A stretch of 64,000 bases of DNA from contig JAHBVR010000002.1 in NCBI GenBank assembly GCA_019637395.1, positions 462,063 through 526,062 of the forward strand, given 5' to 3'. Both the position numbers and the translations under genes were made by a program. Each line of letters starts with the position of its first letter. The first letter of the stretch is position 1. This DNA is from Vulcanimicrobiota bacterium. Lineage in GTDB: Bacteria > Vulcanimicrobiota > Xenobia > Xenobiales > JADMJV01. This document shows, in pieces, positions 34,301 to 40,628 of the stretch. The notes under the pieces were generated by a model that worked only from the letters and a program-made list of their open reading frames with translations, was not told the DNA's origin and did no database searches.

Positions 34301-35434
34301 GTCCGGGCCGGCCTCAGCGATGGTGCGGCAGGTCTGCGGCAACTGCTGCATGGTTTCGCCAAAGAAAACGGGAAGACAACTGGCCTGAACCGAGTTCTTT
34401 TCCAGGAAGTCGTGAATTGGGTGATCGGCCGTCAGGCTGGTCGAGGCGAACAGAAAAACGTAAATGGGAAACTCGATGCTGCGTTTGTTATCCTCCTGTT
34501 CCTTCAGGCGCAGGGTGCGCTTACGCAGCAGGTCGTGGAGGTCGTCAAGCAGGGCTTGCGATTCCTCTCGCTCACAGGCTAAAAAGCGCCGCTGGTGTTC
34601 GTCGCTCCAGACATGGGGAAGCCAGCGACACCATTTCCAGTCTTCCTCGGCCGGATAGATGACCACCAGTTTGACCTCGTCGGCTGAATGATGGGTCGCC
34701 AGTTGGACGATGAAAGCGCGCGCCATTTCGACGAGCTGTTTGCGGGTGCCGGTCATGCCGGCCGGAGCCAGGTCGCGTAACTGGGCGCAAACCGGCAGGC
34801 CCTCCACCATTTGGAATTCCGCTGCCAGCCTGAAGGTGGCGACGGCCAGTGGATCCTGCTGCAGGTGATCGACCGCCGGCGCTTTGAGGTGCATACTGAA
34901 GGGCCGCAAGCCCAGCCCCAGGCGCACGCTCAAGAAATCCGGATCGGAGGGAGTGCGTTCGAAAAGCCGGGGGTCGACGCTGTCGGCGCGGCGGGCGCAT
35001 TCGGCGGGGCTGGGATCGAGCGCCAGGCTGGACTGGAGCTGTTGGTCTCGGGAAACGCCGAGGGCGGCCCGGCGCGACTCCAGGTAGCCGGACTGGCGTT
35101 CCACGCGCTGGCCGCAGAGCTTTTTGTATTGTTTGACTTCGCGGCGATAACCGATCACTCCGCGCAGGACGCCGAAGAAGAACATGCTGGCGCCTCCGAT
35201 CATGGTGGAAGCGCCGCTGTGCGTGAAAGCCGCCATAAAAGCGGCTCCGGCAATGCTGGCTCCGCCCGTGAAAACCACGTCTTCCATGCGTGAACTGAGG
35301 TTGGCCGAGGGGGGAGTGGGGGGAGCCTCCGGAGCCCGAATTTCTTCCTCGCCGCGGGGAATGGGGGGTAGGATTCGAGGGGGACGTTGGAAGACTCTCT
35401 GGGATGGCATCGGCTGCCCAGTTCGTTTCACCAT
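31322..35434 (-). CDS. EssC/EccC-like FtsK/SpoIIIE ATPase of a type VII-like secretion system
   Basis: A 1370-aa membrane ATPase. A Pro-rich N-terminus leads to a transmembrane hairpin (about 52-95). Three FtsK-type domains follow. D1: Walker A GTTGSGKT (487-494), Walker B CDEF (D603, E604). D2: GRPGAGTT (835-842), where Thr replaces the Walker Lys, with LDNY at 938-941. D3: GSMQSGKT (1120-1127), with D1223-D1224. One canonical plus two divergent domains is the EccC/EssC plan, in which D1 powers export. There is no N-terminal FHA domain as in Firmicute EssC; FHA is on a separate protein here. ATG 35434 has AGGGA at 7 nt. Confidence 0.93.
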   Translation of the reverse strand: MVKRTGQPMPSQRVFQRPPRILPPIPRGEEEIRAPEAPPTPPSANLSSRMEDVVFTGGASIAGAAFMAAFTHSGASTMIGGASMFFFGVLRGVIGYRREVKQYKKLCGQRVERQSGYLESRRAALGVSRDQQLQSSLALDPSPAECARRADSVDPRLFERTPSDPDFLSVRLGLGLRPFSMHLKAPAVDHLQQDPLAVATFRLAAEFQMVEGLPVCAQLRDLAPAGMTGTRKQLVEMARAFIVQLATHHSADEVKLVVIYPAEEDWKWCRWLPHVWSDEHQRRFLACEREESQALLDDLHDLLRKRTLRLKEQEDNKRSIEFPIYVFLFASTSLTADHPIHDFLEKNSVQASCLPVFFGETMQQLPQTCRTIAEAGPDGGRLVSTLDSSDSAFVADTLTLDRAEHFARSLAALRIKGGGGAADIPTKAGMLELIGVGKIEDYDALSVWKNNAPFRSMAVPIGMQGGDKKLELNLHETGQGPHGLVAGTTGSGKTAFLSTFLGLLATQFHPHEVAFVCIDYKGGDLFRGLEELPHLVGTLTNLEKSEVWRCLKALTAENERRMRLFSAASASSGLAVNKIDEYQELYRQDRAPEPLPKLLIVCDEFAELSKQEPEFIGRLVSIARVGRSLGVHLILATQQPAGIIGDQIESNTRFRIAFKFNKEEDSKAVIKRPEAASIRQSGRAYFQLGENEMFELFQAAYGGADYQANQEVVEEKPTISMVQLSGRRQQMGGGAAAAAESKGKARTELQEMSHHLAVQAEKNGIQRLPGPWLAPLPRTLLLEEIQPAGGWDGSSWQPSSDWLQARAGLLDDPGRSFQGPLLMDLAKDGHIAVFGRPGAGTTSLILTMLISLAKQHSPEQLHFYIMDFGGKALTRLRALPHVGDIVVAEEIDRTQRLLRFLLRQIQKRKDILAAAGASTLASYRESGRTDVPAVVVVLDNYVRFSKDHAEAEDLLATLVQEGGNLGVYLILSANGPSGLKPKVGGNINSVLSLQLADRTEYTVAVGRTEGMEPGPIVGRGLVKAKPPLEFQGALAFSGASEMERAAAMDTLTEAMRAAYKGPPPPPVPIVPDQVTLDLLIPAITQDQVGPFTGAPIGLDIDDVVPFNLAPADGPHFFFTGSMQSGKTNLLVVWALSLASRMSPENLDLTVVDFREGLLQPLARLPHVRQFVDNEDTFGEALERLRNLADQRKAAVKAARMQSGGVLDEAEWVAQQPTIMLFIDDFESLRSQSSALNQEDLINLIKACRGPGMHVVLAGSVDDMGSNTYDGIYKAIASYKSGFLLATRDDNGVFNNVRIPPQSEELTRGMGIFVQRGAARNKVRIARPGAEAKGLLVWLDRLAQFQPEPVEDVPAERKVPAGTEIARVKLL

Positions 35435-35442
35435 CAAGCTTC

Positions 35443-35460
35443 CCTGCCCTGAGGGGCAGG
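35443..35460. promoter_or_regulatory. Palindrome spanning both ribosome sites of the divergent secretion genes
   Basis: CCTGCCC (35443-35449) and GGGCAGG (35454-35460) form a perfect inverted repeat. Only 28 bp separate the ATPase start (35434, minus) from the first coiled-coil gene (35463, plus), and the palindrome holds the Shine-Dalgarno sequences of both. It could be an operator or an RNA hairpin masking translation. Confidence 0.45.
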
Positions 35461-35462
35461 AT

Positions 35463-36392
35463 TTGGGTGCCAAAACGAACAAAGAGCCACCCGTGGACGA
35501 TGCCGGCGCGCTTGCCAAAGTAGTTCAGACGATCGGGCGCCTCCGCGAGGTCTCGATTGCCGCTGGCCAGCAGGGACAGACGGCCGCGGCTCTGACCGAA
35601 CAGCTCGCCCAGGTGCAGGCGGGGGTACGCGCCCAGTTGGAGCAATCCACTCAGTCCTTGCAAGCGATCGAGCAATCGGTCGGCGCCCTCCAGCTCGAGG
35701 CCGACCAACAGTTTGTGGCCCTGGTCGAGGCGCTGGAACGAGGAATAGCCGAGGAGCGTCCTTTACGCTCGGTGTTGGCCCAAGTTCGCCAGAATTACTT
35801 GGTGCAGTTGCAACGATTAGAACAGATTACTCAAGAGCAACTTCCCCCTCTGTTGGCCGACATCGGTCAGGCCTCGCAGTCGGTCTCGGCCACTCTGGCC
35901 TCGACCCAGATATTGGCGCTGCAATCCGCGGCCGAGTGCCAGCGCCTGCGGGCCGCTTCCGCCCAGCAGCGTCAGGCTCTGCTGGAGATGCGCGCCCGCC
36001 TGGAGCAGCAAGCCGAATCCATCGACCAGCACACCGAGCAATTTACCGACTCGTTGCTGCGTCTCTGGAAAGACCTCGAAGTCAACTTCGAGAACGCCCG
36101 CGCGGAGACACGACAGCGCTTTGACTCGCTCCTGGCCGAGGCCGCCCAGGTTCAGAAGGGCGCGGCCGAGGAGTTTCAACAGTGTTGGAATCAACAGTTA
36201 GCGGAGCAAATCGGGTCGCTGGCCGCCGCTTTGGAAGAGACGCTTTTCGGTCTGCGCGAGCTGGCCAAACCGACGCGCAAACTGGCCGATTCTGAGGTGC
36301 TGACCAGCATCCAGAAAGTTCGCGAGAGTTTTGATCCTTTGCAGGACATCGAGAAAGTTTTCCGGGCCGCCCACGGCCTGGAGTTGTGTTGA
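35463..36392 (+). CDS. Coiled-coil protein 1 of the type VII-like locus
   Basis: A 309-aa protein, almost wholly helical and rich in Gln, Ala, Leu and Glu (for example QLAQVQAGVRAQLEQSTQSL and IEQSVGALQLEADQQFVAL). No signal peptide, membrane segment or WXG motif. TTG 35463 is chosen because GAGGGG lies 6 nt upstream; GTG 35493 is an alternative. It is the first of six overlapping genes, with the next start overlapping its stop (TGATG). It could be a substrate or a cytoplasmic/structural component of the secretion system; no family is recognised. Confidence 0.75.
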   Translation: MGAKTNKEPPVDDAGALAKVVQTIGRLREVSIAAGQQGQTAAALTEQLAQVQAGVRAQLEQSTQSLQAIEQSVGALQLEADQQFVALVEALERGIAEERPLRSVLAQVRQNYLVQLQRLEQITQEQLPPLLADIGQASQSVSATLASTQILALQSAAECQRLRAASAQQRQALLEMRARLEQQAESIDQHTEQFTDSLLRLWKDLEVNFENARAETRQRFDSLLAEAAQVQKGAAEEFQQCWNQQLAEQIGSLAAALEETLFGLRELAKPTRKLADSEVLTSIQKVRESFDPLQDIEKVFRAAHGLELC

Positions 36393-38365
36393 TGGATTCT
36401 CTGATCGATCGACTGGGAGGAGAGTTCGAGCAGCTCGATGCGCTACTCACTTCCCTGGATGAGGTGGCTGGAAGGCTGGAAGTTCAGTTGTCGGACGGCC
36501 GCCTCCGGCTCGAAGGCCTGGCCCAGCGAGTCGAGGCCAGCAGTGAGCAGGCTCGCCAGGAATGGGCTGAAGCCGCGCCGCGCCTGGGCGCTCAGCTTCC
36601 CCCACTGAAAGCCGAAGCCTCGATGCTGTCCCAGCAAACCTCGGCCTTGCAACGGCAAAGCCGTCAATTTGAAACGGATTTTCTGGCCGAGCTACGGGAA
36701 ACAGCCAGCGTCGTAGAGAGGTTCAGCCAGCAGCTGAACGCACCGCTGGAGGAATGGGCGCTCAGTTTAAGGGAGGGCCGTCCGGCGGCCCAGGAATTGC
36801 AGGCGGCCGCAACCGCTGGCTTAACGGCCTGGCAGGCTCAGACTCAGGTTCTGTTGGGCCGTTTGGCCAGTCTCGACAAAGAGCTCGAGTCCCACTCCGC
36901 GCCCTTGCAGAACCACGGTCAGTTGTTATGGCAGTCTTTGGCGCAATGGCAGCGGCAATTGATACTCGACCGAGAGCAGACGGGGCCCGAGGCAGCGCGG
37001 CCTGTGCAGCGGATCTTGAGCGACGAACTCCCGGAAACTTCCGACTCTCTTTGCCAGGGCCAGGGGAAGCTGCTGGAGCAGCAGTTCGAACTCTGGCTGA
37101 AAGCCGCCGAAACCCGCCGAACTGCCACCGCGGACGCCCTCACGGCCCTCTACGCGGGGCTGAACGAATATTGCGCTCTCACCCTGCCGCAATTGCTGGC
37201 CGAGTGTCTGCAGCAGAGGGCGGCCCCCGCCGTCCAGCGCACCCGTGCCGCCATTTTGCGCATTCAAGCCTGGGTGCATCGCTCGGGGGAGTTCACCACC
37301 CAATTTGGCCGGTTGATGCCGGCCACCCGGGCAGTTTTGACCTTCTTCGCGCAGATGCAGGACCCGGCGTCCACCGGCCAGGCGCTGGCTCAAAGTTCGC
37401 CCACCAGCGGTTGGGGAAGCGCCCCGCCGGCTCAGCTCTCCAATCCCGAGCCGGTTCAGCAGGGACGCCGGTCTGAGGTCAGCTGGGCCTTGCCCCCGCA
37501 GGTGGGGCTGGGTTTTTCGGCCACTCAGACGCTCTCCCAGACCAGCGCTCAGACGGCTCCAGCGCTTGTTTCTTCCGATCGGGGGCGCCAGGAGACGGCC
37601 GCCGAACGTCAGGCTGGAGCCGGCGGTGGAGCTTCTCCTCGCACCCTTTCCCCCATCAACCAGGGAGGCCCGCAGGGCACCGACCTTAGCGGCCTCGGAG
37701 TTGGACCCGGCGGAGGATTCGACAGCGGCTCCTCCAGCGGCCTTGACAGCTCGCGCTCCGGTTCCCCGCAGACCATTGGCGGTTTCGAAGACAACAGCCG
37801 GGAACTCTACGACAAAATGCAGGGCGGCCAGAATACGCCGGAAGAAACGCTGGAGCGGATGCGCCAGGAGACCGCCGCCAAAGCGCAGCGCCTGGAGGCA
37901 GAGCGGCAGGCCGCCCGCCTGGCCGGCGAAGCTCCTCCTATCCAGCAAGCCAGTTCTTCCCATACCAGCCACGGTGGCCATCACGGCACCAGCCACGGAA
38001 CTCATGGCGGCCCCGGCGCGGGTGCCGGCGGTGGCGCGAGTTCGGGCTCAGGCGGCGGCCATGACAGCTCGCGCTCCGGTTCCCCGCAGACCATCGGCGG
38101 TTTCGAAGACAACAGCCGGGAACTCTACGACAAAATGCAGGGCGGCCAGAACACGCCGGAAGAAACGCTGGAGCGTATGCGCCAGGAAACTGCCGCCAAA
38201 GCGCAACGCCTGGCGGCAGAGCGGCAGGCCGCCCGGAGCGCCTCTATGCAAGAAGCTCCGCCTAAGATCAACCTTGGTTTCCTTCGGGATGGCCAGGGCC
38301 AGGGAGTTCCTCCCAGAATTCACCTGGGCAGCCCGAAGCGCAAGCCGGAGGAGCCCGAGGTGTGA
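36392..38365 (+). CDS. Coiled-coil protein 2 with Gly/Ser/His-rich tail and duplicated block
   Basis: A 657-aa protein. Residues 1-330 are helical coiled coil. The middle (about 330-450) is low-complexity Ser/Thr/Gln/Gly. The C-terminus holds two nearly identical 58-residue blocks (452-509 and 558-615), each with SRSGSPQTIGGFEDNSREL then YDKMQGGQNTPEETLERMRQ. A His/Gly linker (SSHTSHGGHHGTSHGTHGG) separates them. GGAG precedes ATG 36392, which overlaps the previous stop. No membrane segment or signal. The blocks could be docking elements or FHA-binding sites (they contain conserved Thr in QTIGG and NTPEE); that is inference. Confidence 0.8.
   Translation: MDSLIDRLGGEFEQLDALLTSLDEVAGRLEVQLSDGRLRLEGLAQRVEASSEQARQEWAEAAPRLGAQLPPLKAEASMLSQQTSALQRQSRQFETDFLAELRETASVVERFSQQLNAPLEEWALSLREGRPAAQELQAAATAGLTAWQAQTQVLLGRLASLDKELESHSAPLQNHGQLLWQSLAQWQRQLILDREQTGPEAARPVQRILSDELPETSDSLCQGQGKLLEQQFELWLKAAETRRTATADALTALYAGLNEYCALTLPQLLAECLQQRAAPAVQRTRAAILRIQAWVHRSGEFTTQFGRLMPATRAVLTFFAQMQDPASTGQALAQSSPTSGWGSAPPAQLSNPEPVQQGRRSEVSWALPPQVGLGFSATQTLSQTSAQTAPALVSSDRGRQETAAERQAGAGGGASPRTLSPINQGGPQGTDLSGLGVGPGGGFDSGSSSGLDSSRSGSPQTIGGFEDNSRELYDKMQGGQNTPEETLERMRQETAAKAQRLEAERQAARLAGEAPPIQQASSSHTSHGGHHGTSHGTHGGPGAGAGGGASSGSGGGHDSSRSGSPQTIGGFEDNSRELYDKMQGGQNTPEETLERMRQETAAKAQRLAAERQAARSASMQEAPPKINLGFLRDGQGQGVPPRIHLGSPKRKPEEPEV
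37745..38235 (+). repeat. In-frame 173-bp duplication
   Basis: Copies at 37745-37917 and 38063-38235, offset by 318 bp (106 codons). The few differences I see are nearly all synonymous (for example ATT/ATC, AAT/AAC, CGG/CGT); one changes Glu to Ala. This is a duplication kept under protein-level constraint. Confidence 0.9.
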
Positions 38366-39330
38366 GCGACCTGCTGGAGCAACTCAATCAACTCCTTGAT
38401 GCCGGCCGGGAAACTCCGCTGCGACTGCGGACCCTGCAGTCGGATTTGCTGCACTTGGAGACCAGCGGGCAAGCCTTGCAAGAAAGCGTTCGGCGTAATC
38501 ATAGTGAGAATCTGGCTTTGCTCACCGAGGTATTGGGAAAAGTCAGCGCCGAGACAACCCGGTTGGAGGAGCTCCGCCACTCCGTCAGCCGGGCTCAGGC
38601 GGCGGCCAGCCAGGCCCTGCGCGAGCTGCAGCAAGCCGGGCAAACCCAGGCAGAGATGATTCTATCGGAGCTGCAACAAGCTCGCGAGCGCGTCCTCCAA
38701 CTGAGCCAGAGCGGCCATCAGTTCAGCCTGGAGATTGTCACTCTGAGTACGGCACACACCGCCGCCGTCGGCAGCGCCTGCCAGAGCCTCCAGAATCGCT
38801 GGAGTGAACTGGAAAAAAGCCTTGACCAGGTGGAGGTCCGCCTGCAAAGTCTGGCCCAACTGGAGCAACAGGTCCAGACCCGGCACCAGGCCGGTATGGC
38901 ACGCTGGCAAGAGGAATTTGGTCTTGCTCGCACGGGATTGGCCCGGGGCATGGCGGAATTGCGGGAGCGGGGCGAAGCTTGCGAGCACACGTTTGTGAAG
39001 GCCATGGAGGAGATGCCGATCAGCCTGGCGGAGCAAGCCAGCCGGCTGGAACAGCAACAGGCAGATTCTTTGGATGAAGGCATTTCGCGGCCCTGCCAGG
39101 AGGGCGCGGCGGCCTTGACCGAGCGGGCCATTCTCTTCATGGGACAGCAAAGTGTGAACGTGGAGGACAAGCTTCTTCCTCTCGGGGTGGAAGTCGAAAA
39201 ACAGGTTAAGCGCTCGCAACAGGGAACGCCGCTCAAGCCGATGCTTGTAACTACCTATTACTTTCTGCAGAAAATCGGACAAGACTCGATCTTGGCGCCT
39301 CATTTGGAGCTGCTTTTCAGCGATGTCTGA
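38362..39330 (+). CDS. Coiled-coil protein 3 of the type VII-like locus
   Basis: A 322-aa helical protein starting at GTG 38362, which overlaps the previous stop by 4 bp (GTGA), with GGAGGAG and CGAGG just upstream. Long amphipathic helices are seen (SVSRAQAAASQALRELQQAG, KSLDQVEVRLQSLAQLEQQV). The C-terminus is less polar (TTYYFLQKIGQDSILAPHLE). No signal or membrane helix. It shares composition and gene order with its neighbours rather than a clear motif. Role inferred as a structural or exported component. Confidence 0.75.
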   Translation: MSDLLEQLNQLLDAGRETPLRLRTLQSDLLHLETSGQALQESVRRNHSENLALLTEVLGKVSAETTRLEELRHSVSRAQAAASQALRELQQAGQTQAEMILSELQQARERVLQLSQSGHQFSLEIVTLSTAHTAAVGSACQSLQNRWSELEKSLDQVEVRLQSLAQLEQQVQTRHQAGMARWQEEFGLARTGLARGMAELRERGEACEHTFVKAMEEMPISLAEQASRLEQQQADSLDEGISRPCQEGAAALTERAILFMGQQSVNVEDKLLPLGVEVEKQVKRSQQGTPLKPMLVTTYYFLQKIGQDSILAPHLELLFSDV

Positions 39331-40243
39331 CCTGCTCAGCCAGCTCCAGGGCTCCCTGCGGGAGGCTGAACAATGCCGGCAGACTCTGAAGGTCGCGAGC
39401 CAACGCGCCCAGCAGGCCCAGGCCGAATGCGACCGCGCTACCGCCCAATACGAAGCGGAGCAGCAACGAGTGCACCGGGCGCTGCAAAATTATCGAGAGC
39501 GTGTGCAAGTCGGCGGGCAAAGCGCCGGCTCCGCCGCTCAATCCCTCATCGAGGAGTGTGAGCGAATGGCCCTTTGGGCTCAGGAAGCCCAAAAGGAATT
39601 GAGTCAAAGGTCGCAACATTTGCAGCAGCAGCTCAACCAGGCCTCCGCCCAGATCCATCACTTGCACGGCGACCTGGAAGATAAGCGCCGCCTGGTATCG
39701 CTGGAGCTGACCAAGAACATCGCTCTGGTGGAGCATGAGACCGGACAACTCGAACACGAATTGGCCGCCACCCAGAGCTTCGTCAGCGAGCAAATGCTGC
39801 CCGGATTGCAGCGGCGCGAGATGACTCTGGCCCGGCAGGGTGAAGACCTGCGCGCCCTGCTGCTGCAGCGCCTGCTTCCCAATCTGACCCGGGAATTTGC
39901 CGCCACCCAACAACATCTATTGAAACAAGCCGAGACTCTGGAGCAGGCAGGGCCAGGCACGGCGGAGGATGCGCGTCAGGCGACCCTGGATTCGCTGGCT
40001 CAACTGAGTGAAAATTTACAGACTTTGTGTGCTCGCTCGGCCGGGGCGGCGCGCGCCTCCCTGGACCAGGTGGCAGCCGACATTCCCCCCGTTCGTTCCC
40101 GAGTAGACGAGCTCAACAAGCAGACCAGGACCTTTCAGGAACTGGGGACCCCGGCGGCCGGTCATTTGAAAATGCTGGTGAGTGTGGTGGCTCAGTTACG
40201 AGAGCTCTTGATTCAAGCCAAAGTGTTGAGTGGCCTGGAATGA
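39323..40243 (+). CDS. Coiled-coil protein 4 of the type VII-like locus
   Basis: A 306-aa protein, helical throughout (EAEQCRQTLKVASQRAQQAQ, QHLQQQLNQASAQIHHLHGD). It overlaps the previous gene by 8 bp and the ubiquitin-like gene by 4 bp, so translation is coupled. The C-terminal segment (GHLKMLVSVVAQLRELLIQA) is a hydrophobic helix but not a membrane span. No recognised family. Four such proteins in a row next to an EssC-like ATPase is the unusual feature. Confidence 0.75.
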   Translation: MSDLLSQLQGSLREAEQCRQTLKVASQRAQQAQAECDRATAQYEAEQQRVHRALQNYRERVQVGGQSAGSAAQSLIEECERMALWAQEAQKELSQRSQHLQQQLNQASAQIHHLHGDLEDKRRLVSLELTKNIALVEHETGQLEHELAATQSFVSEQMLPGLQRREMTLARQGEDLRALLLQRLLPNLTREFAATQQHLLKQAETLEQAGPGTAEDARQATLDSLAQLSENLQTLCARSAGAARASLDQVAADIPPVRSRVDELNKQTRTFQELGTPAAGHLKMLVSVVAQLRELLIQAKVLSGLE

Positions 40244-40620
40244 GCCGAACCTGCCTGCTGACACTACGCTCGAACGGACGTGAGTGGGACCTGGAAGTTC
40301 CCAGCGAGCTGCCTTCCCAGGAGCTGGTGGGATTGCTCCAAGAGGCGCTTGGTCTGCCGAGCTCGGAGCCGGCCGCGCGGCTTTATCTGGCTCCGCTGGG
40401 TGTGCCCTTACCTCAAAATCAGAATTTGCAACAAGCCGGTGTCCTGGACGGCTCCATCCTGATCCTTTCGGCCACTGCTCCGCAGTCCGATGCATCCGGT
40501 CAGGATCTGGTGCGTGACAACCCGGCCACCGCCTGGAAGCCCCTGGGCTCAGAGACCCCCGCTGAACCGACTCCCCCGGCTGCTCCGGATAAGCCGGGCT
40601 ACGTTTGGAAGAAGCTTTAG
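40240..40620 (+). CDS. YukD/EsaB-like ubiquitin-fold protein
   Basis: A 126-aa protein. Residues 1-85 have the beta-grasp pattern: strand (TCLLTLRSNGREWDLEVPS), helix (SQELVGLLQEALGL), strand (AARLYLAPLGVPL), then QNLQQAGVLDGSILIL, which resembles the YukD ending in which a G-V-x-D-G-x-x-L motif closes the fold. A Pro-rich tail (residues 95-126) ends YVWKKL with no Gly-Gly, so conjugation is unlikely. YukD/EsaB is a small regulator of Firmicute type VII secretion. ATG overlaps the preceding stop (ATGA). Confidence 0.75.
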   Translation: MSRTCLLTLRSNGREWDLEVPSELPSQELVGLLQEALGLPSSEPAARLYLAPLGVPLPQNQNLQQAGVLDGSILILSATAPQSDASGQDLVRDNPATAWKPLGSETPAEPTPPAAPDKPGYVWKKL

Positions 40621-40628
40621 GAGCCGCC

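Noticed and set aside
38362..40243. WXG100 motifs in the coiled-coil proteins
   Set aside because: Trp occurs in helices (for example near WQEEFG), but no W-x-G turn sits between two about 40-residue helices, and the proteins are three or more times too long.
40240..40620. Conjugatable ubiquitin-like protein
   Set aside because: The tail after the beta-grasp fold ends in YVWKKL with no Gly-Gly, and no E1/E2-like genes or JAB peptidase are in the window.
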